Assembly: GCA_950295325.1 (NCBI GenBank)
Contig: OX485807.1
Span: 15,589,001 to 15,653,000, forward strand
DNA length: 64,000 bases
Direction of reading: 5' to 3'
From: Polytrichum commune
Taxonomy: Eukaryota; Streptophyta; Polytrichopsida; Polytrichales; Polytrichaceae
Shown in pieces: positions 1 to 12,272 of the stretch (positions are counted from its first letter, which is position 1; each line of letters begins with the position of its first letter). The notes beneath the pieces are model-generated. The model saw nothing but the letters and a program-made list of their open reading frames with translations, was not told where the DNA came from and did no database searches. The position numbers were made by a program, and so were the translations under genes.

Positions 1-1
1 T

Positions 2-243
2 TTCAACAGACTGCGTGACCTCCATTGTCTCCGTGGGGAATTTCGGGAGCCAATTTTCACAAGGGAGCTTCTCTCCGGAGAAATTGAAGTTGAATTTGAG
101 GTTGAATTTAAAAAGCTGAATGTGGCGCTTGCTGTTCTCGTCGATGCCAACATCTTCCGAGGATTGCTGGGAAGCCATCCCGAGGGAGCTACCAATTGCA
201 ACTCCATATCTCGTTCGATCAATCCCTCCCTTACTCCTTAAAC
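2..243 (+). CDS. Possible 3' terminal exon of a gene running off the left edge
   Basis: Frame 2 is open from the first bases to a TAA near 243, about 80 residues. It is glutamate-rich around the repeated EVEFEVEF segment and is followed by DANIFRGLLGSHPEGA. I do not recognise the family. A weaker second copy of the central part (EVEFE...NIFQGLLGNP) lies at 400-490 in a frame that is also open. Similarity that survives at the amino-acid level over two copies suggests that this was once coding. It could equally be a transposon or pseudogene fragment, because no splice acceptor can be seen at the window edge. Confidence 0.25.
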
Positions 244-490
244 CTTACACCATAAACCTTAAACCCTCTCGACTACTGATGGAAAATACGACATGCATAT
301 GATAATTAGTAGAGACATGTGAATCGGATGACAATATCTGCAAGTGTCCGGGAAATATGCATAAAATTGAGGCGATTGAGTCCATCTAATTTGAAGTTAC
401 GTTGGAGGTTGAATTTGAAAAAACATTCGTGCATGCTGCTCTCGATGTGAACATCTTCCAAGGACTGCTGGGAAACCCTTCCTTAAATGT
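80..490 (+). repeat. Diverged direct duplication, ~100 bp, offset ~310 bp
   Basis: Positions about 80-180 and 390-480 share the order 'gaggttgaattt', 'gctgttctcg/gctgctctcg', 'aacatcttcc', 'ggattgctggga/ggactgctggga'. The copies are separated by a short unrelated spacer. Confidence 0.55.
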
Positions 491-699
491 TGTATTCTGC
501 AAATCAAGATGGTATTTCTTACCCATTTCTCCTCTAAAAATAGCTCATCTCCCACATTTTAGAATCCTACGAATAAATCTCAATTTAACCCCAAAACTAC
601 ACTAAATATACCAATTAGCAAGGGTGGTACTAATCAAGTCACGCACACAATCTAGTTCAATCTTGAAATATCGAGGGCTGAAGTTGTTACCAAGTGACA

Positions 700-930
700 C
701 TAAATTCATGACTACAGTAAATTCTATGCTCATTTACCATAGATTTCAAAAAAAATTAATGCATACTTGTGATTAATGCACGCCACATGCTTGTCTGTGA
801 TTAGTGCATGCCACATGCTTGTCTATGATTAGTGCCAAGTGTCGGTACATTTAGTGGTAAGTGCCAAGCGTTGATACTTTCATGCCAAGTGCCGATACTT
901 TCAAGCCAAGTGCTGATACCGTAGCACCAT
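700..930 (+). repeat. Short degenerate tandem repeats
   Basis: At 740-830 a ~36-bp unit ('gattagtgcatgccacatgcttgtct') occurs about two and a half times. It is followed at 830-920 by several ~25-bp copies of 'gccaagtgccgatacttt'. No coding potential is seen. Confidence 0.6.
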
Positions 931-1054
931 AGCTGGTTCGTGCACCTTGAAGCAAATATTCTTATTTTCTGAAAAATAAGGTTTGTTGGCTAAAAATAAA
1001 AAAATTGAAATTTCGTCTGCCATCTCTTAGCAGAATATGAGACCTAGGTTGTAG

Positions 1055-1675
1055 TCGCATGCTTCTTGTTTAAGACGCAACATAATCTTGTTCTCAGGGG
1101 AAAAACTTTCACCGATTGACATAGGAACTCAAGGTAACGATGGTTGTTACGTTTTTGATGCATATTCGAGGATTATCCCAGGGCCAAGAACACGAATAAG
1201 AATGAAGCAAAGTAGGTTGTAAGATCCACCCTTGATGATCATCCAATTTCCAACATACGTATAACCATGTCCAGTTCAACAAATCTCAGACACTACTTAC
1301 AACACACAATGCATGGAGCAGTGAGCTTTGACAATTATCCGCTCGTCAGGGACTATACAGGCCTTCCAATTCTCCATGATTGTCTGCCCACACATTAGTA
1401 GTATGTACCACCTCTTAGCTTCTTGTAACACGCAACTTAATCCTGCTCTCAGGAAAGACACATTCACTGACACAGGAACTCAGGGCAACGATGGCTGTTA
1501 CGTTTTTGGTTCACGTATGAGGATTACCGCCTGCCTAAAGAGCATGAATACGAATGAAGCGAAGTAGCAGGTTATAAGATCTGGTACTCTTGAAGATGCA
1601 GCTTCCAGCATGTGCAAGTATAACCACGTCTTCAACAAATCTCACACACATACTTACAACACATGATGTACGAAT
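1055..1675 (+). repeat. Tandem duplication of a ~260-bp segment, offset ~370 bp
   Basis: The segment 1060-1315 and the segment 1430-1670 align along their whole length. Shared anchors are 'gcttcttgt', 'ggaactca(a/g)gg(t/c)aacgatgg', 'gttacgttttt', 'gaatgaagc(a/g)aagtag' and 'cttacaacacac/atg'. Both copies have small indels. No reading frame is preserved between them, so this is a repeat rather than a gene pair. Confidence 0.75.
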
Positions 1676-3104
1676 GAGTTGATGAACTATGCTGAAAGAT
1701 GTGACAAAAGTGTGATCTGAATACATACCTAGCCGAACTTGGGAAGCAAGTGAGGAGACCAAGATCAGCAGCAAGAAGATGGCGAAGGTTGCAGGTGTTG
1801 AGTAAGGAGTGAGGGATGAGAGGAGCCTCTCTGTAAGTAAGGATTGAGGTCAAGGCTGGGATGTAGGGGAGCTGGGATCTGGACCAACTTAGAACAGCAG
1901 ATCAGGAGCAAGTTGGAATCTTTTGTGTGAAATATTACTGTGATCTGTCCTCCATGTTCAGCGTTCCTCGTGAGTTTCACACTGAGGGACACTTACCAGT
2001 AAGGTCCCACAATCTTCGTTTTTTTTCTAATATTATTTTTGACTGGGCTCATAATTTCCGGTTTTTTACGATTTTTTTGGGGGGGGACTTATTTTTGCAC
2101 GAACCAGCTATGGTGCTATGATACTTTAAGTGAATAATGCCAAGAGCCAAGATGAACAACGCTTCCTAGTCTTAGATCTAAGATCTTTTGGTGGCACTAA
2201 TTCACAGCGTAAAGGAATTTAGTATCACCTTCACTAATTTCCCACCCTCACTAATTGGTATGTTTAGTGCAATGCATCACAACCAGCATTGAGTGAAATG
2301 CACTCGATCAACCCTTTCAACTCAGTAATGAGGAGTTTGCTCCCTGTTTTGGCTAAAAATGGAGAAATGACAGCTAGAAACGAAGAAACTATTGCAAAAA
2401 TACTCCCACAGAAGACTCCATGTACTAAAGCCGAGACTTGGGCTAGAACATCCAAGATTTCAGTGTAAATCCACTGTGATCGATCCCCTTACCAAGGCCA
2501 TTTGAAATTGTCATCATCATATCTCCTGGTCTAAATGTAGAGAGTTTCTGGCATGTGCCTGCACCAAGTCTAATAAGGTGTCCTCCTGAGCAGTAGTAAG
2601 AGCTTCACAAACTGCTCTTTTGTAATTATTTCCTAAGCCTAGTATGTGGATAGAGCAGACTGCCTTGTAGCCTATTTGCCTCCAACCCCCTGCACATCAC
2701 AAGAAAGTGAGAATCTTCCTGTAACAAAGAGTGTATGTGAACCTTGAAAAGCAATCCAACAAAAACAATCTTGCAGATGCAGAGAAGGCTATGAGTTGAC
2801 TCTTGGTTGAACTCTTGCATGACAATAGAGTTATCCTTTAACTCAATGGGACTTTTCAACGTAAATTGGCCCCCTTTGATATTTCAGTGGTTATTTTGCG
2901 TACAATATTAATAATTTCTTTCCATTTGTGGTCCATGTTTGGAGGTAGGGTCCATGGTCATTAGGGGCCAAACTCATTTTAGCACCTCAAGCAATGAATG
3001 AACCGAAATGAAACGATCTTCCTTCAAACCTCCAAGCATGTACCAAAAACCTACCAAAATGGAAGGTGTTGTATGCAAAACAACCAACGAAAAGTCATGT
3101 TGAG

Positions 3105-6100
3105 TTAGAGGAAAACTCTAATAGTTCTAGGGATGCAGATTATAATCTCTGGTGTCACGCACTTCAATGAACAGCCTTGAAACCAACTCTCTAGCAAAGA
3201 CTGGACCATCAAAATGAAAAGAAACTTGCCATCAATTTGTTGCTCGATGTCTACACTTCTCTCATGAAAATGTTTTTGCCTCCACCATAATTTCCTATCA
3301 CCCCACATATTCTCTCTCCAATCAGTGAAGTAACCATTCTGTGAACTACTCTGCCGCTCTACAATTTCCTTGCCCTCCTCCATAATGCCTGACGTTTGTC
3401 CCACAGTTGTGGGTTTGCCTTTTGCCAACTCTTTGTCCCATTGCTGATCCAGGTACAGTAAACAAGCTGCCAATTTTTGCCACACCTCTAACAGTCCTGC
3501 TTCGACATCCAAATGTGTTGCAATACATTCCACTAGAGCCTCCGTCTTATATTCACCTGTGCAAAAAGTAGGCTCAGATAACCTTTTCTATGGTTTTAGA
3601 CAGATTTGAGCTCAGAAATACTTACTTGCAGCTAAGAACAACTAAACTTTCCATTCTCCACGTTAGGCATGTGGTTGTGACAAACTTCAACTCATCACTT
3701 CTGATTTGAGGAAAAATAATGGGTTGAATAAATGGGTGAACATGTAAACGAACACATAAGGTATGAAATAGGCACCTGAAGTATGTAAGTCAATAAGCAC
3801 TTTGAGGGAATGTGAAGAGGATGGGTTGATGTGGAGGATGGAGGCATAACACTCTGCAAGAGGTCCTGTGTCTTTTGAACCAATTGATTCTAACAGTAGA
3901 GCCTTAATGCTGTTCAGAAATCACCAACAATAAAATGTCAATTTCTCCCTATGTGACTCCACAGGCTGTAAAGAGGTAAACCAACTGGAAACTTTGCCTA
4001 AAGATCACCTGTAAGTGCGTTACAGCACACAGACAGATGGCTATCTACCGTTCAAATCCACTTTTTGAGAGGAGACTGAGAATTAAGAAAGAGAAAAAGT
4101 TTACTGATAATTCAAAATTGCAAAAATAGTGGTCGCCATGTTAAGTAGAGCACCTGAGAGGTAGAAGATGAGGAGCATCACAGCACTTGTCAATCTCTTT
4201 AATTGCCCCCTTCACGTCCCCTGCAGCAAGCAACAACTATTCCCACAAAATGGAAACTTCAGGCTATGAAAAATAGAATTGTGGATAGCGGTTGTGGCCT
4301 GAAAATTCTTCCCAACATCAAAGAGGAAGGAAACCCCTACTTTCATCTTAACTTAAGGCCAAGTTACTGATTCAAAATATCTTGAAGACTCCAGGTAAAT
4401 CAGCACATTATTTCAAATGATACCCTCACACAGTTTGACCTATTCATGAAGGGGGAACCTACATCATAACAACTAAATTTTTAGGGAACTGTTAAAAGTG
4501 TGGACTAAGTGGACAATGTAAAAGTACCTGGACTAAGGGAAGCAGAGCAGGGGTCATGTTGGTGGCTAACGACATTGCTCGCCTAAAACACTTGATTGCA
4601 TTAACATGGGCGTCACGGGTTCGTCCATTGTCCATGGGCACTCTATACAAAGAATTTGTTCTTGTTTGTGGTAGTCGCACTGGGAACAGCCTTCGATCCA
4701 AATCTGCGAACATGATATATGATCATGAATACATATTGCATGCATTTAGTCAATATAGTCTAAACTTCAAGATCACGGTAAAGTCCTCTTCTCTCTGACA
4801 TTGGGACTACTCACCCTAAGCTTCTTGTCTTCAGTGTTTAATTTTTGCACAGATTTCAATATCATCACTTCATTGTGGTCCATACATGACTTAAATTAGC
4901 AGTGCTAGCAAGTTCCCTTTCACCATCTAAATAAATGTAGTTTTCTACTAAAGATTGAAATCTACAAAGTGTTTTGCTTGAAGGCAGAAAAAGAAGTAAA
5001 ATTCAACTTCTCAAGAAGGTCCACTTTTGCAGACACACACACACCAGGAGTCCACCGCACAACTGCTATCGTCCAAAAATCATCAAGTTCGTATTCTTCT
5101 TCATCATCTTCATAAAGCCCACGTTGAATGCCCTGGCTGCCCAAATGCCTCCCTCCTACATCCAAAGCTTCCATATCTTCACTTAACCCAAATTCAAGAT
5201 CATCCGGTTGTCCACTCACCATAGAACCCAACCAATTTTCGTCGAAGTCTTGTAGATCCATAATAGTATCATTCTCCCCACCGCCCTCTTCATAATCTTC
5301 CCGATCTGCTCCATGTTGGGGTCTTGCACCAAGGTCCTGTACAAAGTGCTTCTCGACTTCTTGGACTGCCCGATCGTACCATAGTCTGTGCAGTGTATAC
5401 CCGTGACATAGATTTATAGTTGGATCGTCACGAAATGGTGGTATATCAATAATGCTGTCACAATCTTCCCACATTTCATCAGTACTATGTTTCCAAAAGA
5501 ATGTGTATCATGTGAAAGTAACTTATGCACAAATACATCTCAGGGTGCTTTTGCACACAACCACTGTTTTAGTGGTTGGTGGTTGTAGTTTACTTTCTTT
5601 GCCCCTATATTTGAGGGATAAGGAAGGACTGAGTGCATTGATAACAACCACAACCACAAACACAACTACTCTACCATGCTCAACTATGATACAAATATAG
5701 TTAGTAGTTGCAATGATGGTTGTAGTTTACTTTCTTTGATTCTATTTTGTTAATAATTGCTATGTGACACCGCGAAAGAACTTCAAGGCCAAAGCATGGG
5801 AGAGGATTTGTAGGAGGCAACTACTCTAACACAAACTTTCCACCACAATACATAAATTGTTTGTCTCCACTTCACGGATTGCACCAGTAGGAAGGAGGGA
5901 CGATCATTGGGGTCAAATCCGCTCTTCCACTACAAGTAGTAGTCATGTGTAAATGGAAAAAAACCGTAGTCGTGGTTGAAGGTGGGGATAACCCTAACTC
6001 AACCACAGCGGTGGTTGTGTTTAAACACACCTTCAGTCTGCATTGCATAACTATGCCTTCACAAAGTCAGGCTCAAAAGATTTATATTGCTGTAGATAGT

Positions 6101-7667
6101 GAAACTTTGAATTTACTTGACATCGGGCTCTGGAACACTGATTGTGGTGTGCAAAACATAAGCTAGCAAGACACGTAAATTGACTAACTATAGCACTTCA
6201 ACTTCATACACAAAAAAGAGAGTCATGAAAGGACATACGGTCGAAGTTCATTGTATGCATCATCATATGAAGCAGAGTCACCCAAGGTCATGAAATAAAG
6301 TGCCAACTCCATTTGAACCTGCCCTCGTAGTTTCTGGTTTAAATAGGAGAATTCATCCAGCAAAATTAGTCACACAAACAAGATGCAGGTCCCTGAAGGT
6401 GACAATTCAAAAGAACGAGGTGTTTTCAGTTAAGGTGAGGATGGACTTGAAGCAAATCACAATCTACAGGCTTTCCTCAAGCTCATATTCCACAACTACT
6501 GAATTCATAGCCCTGAACCAAAGAAAACTTAAAACTTCCACAAGAGGTGTATGAATCTTGCAACGAACAAGATCTGAACAATTCCCAAACTTCTGCCTAG
6601 GCAGCTCAGAGAAAGAGCCTCCAAATGTACACACAAAACCTTTTGTTGGACAAGTGCTCATAATTAAACCCCAGGATGTGCAACATTTTGAACAAAATCA
6701 GTAAACCAACTGTTCTCCACCATGGTGTTAGCTAGCATTAAAAGACATAAGTAACTATGGACGATGACAACAGAAGGACCGGATTTGGAAAAAAGAAGTA
6801 TTAAACATACTTCACATCAGTACTGAGTGTTGTGGATAACGAAAAACCTACCGGATTGACTTGCTTTCGCTGCAGGATTCGATATAAACGCTTAAACCTC
6901 AAAATATTTGAGTTCCCTGTATCCACCTGCCTCAGAACCTCCATTGCTGCCTGAATCAATTTCACACCACATCCAAAATAAATGACTTGTATCTCAGAGA
7001 TATAGGAAACAAAAGACCAACACATGCTTCCATAACCTTACAATCCCGTTTTGTGAGTCAATAATCTCAGGGTTCCTTATGTCAGCAACTTCTATCCTCC
7101 CAAAGAAACATCGAAGCACAAATCCTGAAGTTGAAGCACAAAGTTACCCAATTCTCAAAATCCCTCAACCTTACCAAGGGAAAAATACCAACAAATGCTT
7201 CGGAAAGCTTACAATACTATTTCGTAAGTTACAAAATGATTCCCGGTGCTCTTTTGTCAGCAATTCCTGTCCTTCCAAAGAAATCATCAAAGCACAAATC
7301 CTACAGTGAAACACTAAATTACCCAATCCTCAAAAACTCTTAAATTTACCCAATAGTAAGCCGTATCACGATGTAACTCGTGATCAGCTATGGTGCCCGC
7401 TTGAAGCAACACAGACACAACGCCAGCAGCATCGGGGTACAAATGCTGCTGGAACAATGCGGACAGCACCGCTCGCAATTTGGCTCGATGGTAAGGATCC
7501 AAATCGGTTGTGCCTGCATCCTTCGCGTGTATTTTCCGCCATTGCACACCGTCACGCTTCGGTTTCAATGCTTTCGGGAGCACAAGGTTCTTCGCCCTCT
7601 TCAATCTCAATCTTCTGTCCGCTATCCTTGCGTCCAATATCTCCTGCTCCTGCTCACCCTCTTCCAT
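3105..7667 (-). CDS. TAF1A: TATA-box-binding-protein-associated factor, RNA polymerase I subunit A (TAF1A-like)
   Basis: The product is a subunit of the selectivity factor SL1/TIF-IB, which recruits RNA polymerase I to the rDNA promoter in the nucleolus. A seven-exon model joins in phase: 7350-7667, 6852-6950, 6239-6333, 5045-5454, 4528-4703, 4154-4236 and 3105-3582, about 552 residues. Family features that I recognise are a basic N-terminus, then LDPYHRAKLRAVLSAL and a helical repeat region (AAMEVLRQV...RLYRIL). A PTINLCHGYTLHRLWY segment and LLLAAGDVKGAIKEIDK follow. The C-terminal signature MWGDRKLWWRQKHFHE corresponds to the conserved 'W..RK.WWp.fHFs' of animal TAF1A. The exon 4 donor (5045) and the last acceptor (3582, weak pyrimidine tract) are the least certain joins. 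A GTGAGT inside exon 4 near 5215 may give an alternative isoform, and one more 3' exon is possible. Confidence 0.62.
5543..6031. mobile_element. Candidate MITE inside TAF1A intron 3
   Basis: Terminal inverted repeats of ~25 bp are visible. The left end is GGGTGCTTTTGCACACAACC (from 5543). The right end is 6006-6031, whose complement starts GGTGTGTTTAAACACAACCA. The arms agree at most positions with two small gaps. Internally, 'ggttgtagtttactttcttt' occurs twice (5579, 5720). The size (~490 bp), the lack of coding and the terminal repeats suit a non-autonomous DNA transposon, perhaps PIF/Harbinger-like. A target-site duplication is not clear. Confidence 0.45.
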
Positions 7668-7834
7668 GTCGATCGATGCCCTCGAAATGCTTGCGGGTCT
7701 CGAGAATCTTTGGAGTCCAGGTATTTGTTGCGAATCACGAAGATCGGGCTCTTGTCAGAGAAACCTACCGCAGAATGAAAGGTAAATTATGTTCGGGATT
7801 GAATTTCTCAGGGTTTAGAGTTTAAGGGTTCGGG

Positions 7835-7980
7835 CCATGAATGCAACTCGACCATTCATTGTTCTCGCAATTTCTACGTGCGAAAATTCGGTGCCTTGGA
7901 ATTCGATTGTACAGTGACAATCCATGCACAATTTTTTTCAGAAGCTCCAATTTCTGTGCACTCTGATTAGGGTTTAGGCT
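7835..7980 (-). promoter_or_regulatory. Upstream region of TAF1A with telo-box
   Basis: ATTAGGGTTTAG at 7966-7977 reads on the minus strand as CTAAACCCTAAT, a telo-box (AAACCCTA). Related 'agggtttag' and 'taagggtt' motifs lie at 7809-7832. Plant genes for translation and ribosome biogenesis often carry this element close to the transcription start. The spacing of ~300 bp from the ATG fits. Confidence 0.5.
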
Positions 7981-8832
7981 TTTAAGAGCGTATGCTCTTC
8001 ACGGTATTCGTATACGTAGAGTGCGTACGCAAATAAATAATATAGAGAATGCATATATAATACGTATATTTGAGGCGTACATTTTGTTCTGTATAAATAC
8101 CATGTATTTTACTCCTTTGCTTTTCGAATACTTTTTTGGTATTCGATATCTACACGGATGTATATTCACACAATCTTGGCCACGAAGATCCTTAATTAAT
8201 TTAGGCATTCTACTAATCACCCTTCCAGTCGTCCTAATTAATATGTCTTGTACGAGAGTTGGGCTCGAAACATAAACACATACAAATAGGCAAGTGTTAG
8301 TTTTGTAGATGGATAATGTTTGGTCATCATTGCCACTTATTATCATATTATCATATTTCTTAATTTCTGCAATATGGTGTGCTTAACACGGAATCAAGTT
8401 CACATGCTCATTTAGGTTTTATTCTACTATTAATACATCGTTGTTTACAAATTTTACATTCAAATGCAATTCGGTTTCCTTTGTGTCACACGACAAACTG
8501 TATGGATGTTATCTTCAAGAAGTAGGAAAAATGAATCTTGACTAAACTAGGTTAGTCACTGCAACATATGGACACTTGAGAACTAAACAGGTGGTTGACA
8601 TCAACAAGGCACACATTTTGTACACATATGACTATTCTTGTGATTTTCTCCAAACTCAGCTTACGCCCAAGAGTTTTGTATCGATTTGGTGCATGTGTGG
8701 TTCACGAACCTAACCTCCAAGTAGCAATGCACACAACCTAAGTCAACCTAAGTTTTAGGCGTCAAATGGACAAACCGTGACAAATAATCCACACAATCCA
8801 AAACTTGTAATTTACATAAGAAGAAGATTATG

Positions 8833-8849
8833 CCCCCCCCCCCCCCCTT
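8833..8849. repeat. Poly-C tract
   Basis: A run of about 17 C interrupts AT-rich sequence. Its length is prone to sequencing and assembly error. Confidence 0.9.
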
Positions 8850-9094
8850 ATGCCCTCCACTTGAAGTTTCTTAGGGTGACCGATACATTCAAGCACATTC
8901 CAACTCACTTCAAAAAAGCCACATGTGCTAGCAATTTGTTTACAAAGTTCTAAACAATGTGCATTATTTCTACATGCCAATTATAAAAATGAGCCGCTAG
9001 GGGCCAAAGGCCCACCGCTGGTGGGAGAAGAAGTCCACAAGGAAGTTGGCAAAGCAGGAAGTTGATGAATTTCAACCTTCGTACCAAATGGAAA

Positions 9095-9165
9095 ATCATG
9101 GGGGACCAACTCTTGAAAAAAGTCCCATTAAATTAAAGGATAACTCTAATATGCGAAACTCAATA
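9095..9165 (+). repeat. Dispersed repeat shared with 2810-2870 (inverted)
   Basis: The segment containing 'aagtcccattaaattaaagg' followed by 'ataactcta' matches the reverse complement of 2810-2865 ('aagtcccattgagttaaagg', 'ataactcta'). Both read as KSPI(K/E)LKDNS when translated, so the ancestral element may have been coding. The family is not recognised. Confidence 0.55.
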
Positions 9166-10499
9166 TACATGCAGGTAATTAAATTATATTGTAGCCTTCT
9201 AATCACACTTCTATTAATTCAACAAATTGAGCTCATGCACCTTGAGTAAACCGATCTGGAAGTAATTCCATCCATAAGCATAGAAAACTGCATGAAGCAT
9301 TGATGGATTACTACTATGCTATAAAACATGCTCCCAACATCGCCACAGCCGGGCACAACATGTCACTTTACTTGGCTCCTGCAAATCATGTGAAAAGTTT
9401 TTAAATGTTAATCTTCTTACCTCAAGTGTTAAGAACCTTGTAGGTTTGGACTTACATGATTTTATTTCAGAACTTGTTTCAAAAATTATTACGAGTTACA
9501 TATCCTACAAAAAGTAGGCGCAAAGCTAAAAGTGTCCATTTAAGGCCCATTTACCTTAGGGCTGATATTGTTTCAATTTGTAAGGTATAAAAAAAAACAT
9601 TTAAAAATTATGCATCACCCACAAGATTGATACTATAACCCTAAATCCTAAAAATCTCAAAAGGATACACTTGCCTCTCCCTGCTTATCAACTTCAGCCT
9701 TGCACTCTTAAAGAAGAGGTTGTTGTGCATCCACCTTTGCCTTTTTTCTTACATTTGATCAACTTCTAAAGCCTCTGTGACAGCTGAAAATTGGTCAAGA
9801 AAATCGAATGGTATTTTTGAAACTGGGGTTGACATGATCACAAAATGCATATAATAACAACATTAAGTGAGAATTATGCTGTCAAATTCACTTACATGTC
9901 ATTTTTTACAATCAGAATGTCAGATAACCACCAAAGAATCCAAACAAGAAAACAAGTGTAGAGTTCACAATACTTTGCTTGTTCTAATTGACATTATTTC
10001 TTCATGGGATTGAGAATGAGAATTTCCCGAAGTTCACATTATTGAATGAAGACATTTTTGTTCTTGTTCTTGTGATTGTTCCAGAAATTTAAGTTGATGT
10101 GGAATTTGTAATATATTAAACCCTGAGCTAATGCCCTCAAATCTATCAACCTATTCAATTTTAATTACCCATAAATTAAAGGAGGAGAATGCAACAACAC
10201 GAATAGCTGACCAACAATTGTAAATAAGTTACTATGAGTTGTGGATTCGAGTGCCGAGTGGATGGTACAAGCTACCGTGTTAATTTCGTTGAGTTAACGT
10301 AGAAGAACATTTCATCATAACATGAGCAACTTTATTAGCGTACGGGAATAAATCGCAACTTCCATTCATATATATAACATGCACAATCTGCACTTTCGTT
10401 AGCACACAAACGTATCTAACAACATATATAATCTACATGTACAAAAAAAAGACCACAACATAATAAAAAGAAGACGGTATTTTTATTATCTATTTGTGA

Positions 10500-11215
10500 A
10501 TTTCTTCTTGAGCATCCAATACAAAGGGTCGGCCGATGGGCGGTCTGTCATAATATTGTAGCTTCGGAAAGGCTCAGATTGGTACATGCATATTAGTCAT
10601 TTTTCCTTCCTATCAGCCATATACTTTCGTGTAGTGGTATAGACAATGTCCATATGAAAAATGTTGTGCAAATGGAATGTATAGTCTAGCGTCGCCCCTC
10701 ATCTTGAGATGTAGGGACCGGGCGTGTTGACGTAGTCACTTGTGTGATGATATCGTTTGGCCTATATACACTCATCTATTGTCCATGACATGAATTATGC
10801 AATGTAGTGAGTATTAAGAGTTATATCCAATGTAACGATGAAGCACAAATGCGAAATTATAGACGTGATAAATAAGATGTACCTACAGGTTATAGTGTAG
10901 ACGTTCAAAGATCGCGCTTCCCGTTTTTTGGACGGTAAGTTTTTGCATGAGCTGGAACCGGCGCATCATCGAACCCTGGAGTAAAATTAGATTTGCAGTT
11001 GGAGGAATAAGGACCAGTGGATCGATTTGCGTCTGGATGTTTTATTCCTTCATTGCACGCAATATAGATTATGCACGATCTTAGGACAGATCGGACCATG
11101 TTGTGGTGTCGGTGAATCCAAATTCATGGTAAAAACGAAACATTTGATGTGGTGCCAAATCTCCAAAGACGACGGTCTTAAGCAATGTTTTGGCTCTCCA
11201 AGCGAAGTGTGACTT
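10500..11215 (-). pseudogene. Possible decayed coding relic, unidentified
   Basis: Minus-strand translations in different frames look protein-like: FGDLAPHQMFRFYHEFGF (~11120-11180), then CNEGIKHPDANRSTGPYSS (~10980-11055), then a MTDRPSADPLYWMLKKKF-like stretch (~10500-10560). The frame shifts between them and stops intervene. I cannot name a family. This may be a broken gene copy or chance. Confidence 0.25.
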
Positions 11216-12233
11216 CAATGTTTGCATATTGGACATGTAACACGTCTAGAAGCACCTTCAAGTAACATGAGAATGATGTGCATTTAGAAAATTACAGTGG
11301 TAATGATATGTATATGGATGGAAACAAAATTATTTGGTAATTTAAAAAAATAGTATTACATGATGCAATGAGTGTTCGAAACAATGAGTATAGGTGCATA
11401 AGGTAGAAGGTGTTTAAACCAACACTTTAAGCCATTGCGGGTACATATGGCCATATTACGGGGGGGGAATAGTGGATCATATTATTATTTCAACCCAAAA
11501 TAGCCTCAAATAAATAAAAAATATTTTCAGTGGAAGTATAATATTTTATGAATTGTCAAAGTCAAAACTAGTAGTTTCTTAATTCCACTAGCTAGGCCAG
11601 GCGAGTAAAGTGAGTGAGGAACCCAAGGACCAACTCATTTATTATATAATCTCAACCTTTACTAAATACATATTAGGCCTACCGGGCTTATAGTCTCATT
11701 AAGCCCCACCATGCAAAGCGTTAAACCAATTTGAATCTAATCATGAGCCAAACCTAGTGGATGTGTGTCAAGATCCCAACCTACTGAGTCTACCAACCAG
11801 GCCCTACACTTTAACCACTACACCTACATGACATATTCTAACCTCCTTCGTATCATGAACCAATCCCCTTGGCTTTGTGGGCCTAATTCCTTGGCAACAA
11901 CCTTGACTTTAGGTACCAACCTGCATTTTCACCATTGGTTATCATTAGTGTAAAATATTGTTAAGTTATTAAAAATGGTAATCGCAAATATTCATTTAGA
12001 TTTAGAATGGGTTTAGACTTTCATTAAGGTAGATGGGTCTTTAATGGTTATTTCTAATAACTATTTTTTATTCTAATTGTCTAAAATAAAATTATAAAAC
12101 ACATATAAACTAATCTAGCATACCTTCTCTTGTAGTTCAATTTGGAAATGATGACCCCGTTGTTAGCCACTCTCTACGAGGGGCTTCGGGATAATGCACC
12201 CAAACTGGCTCTTGCAATGGACATAAATTTTTA

Positions 12234-12234
12234 C

Positions 12235-12272
<38 letters not shown>

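Larger units (their letters stand above)
8000..10500. other. Gene-free AT-rich stretch
   Basis: Apart from the poly-C tract, the short dispersed repeat at 9.1 kb and a GC-rich patch at 8990-9035 that recurs inverted near 32.58 kb, I see no exon with usable splice sites and no RNA gene. Confidence 0.5.
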
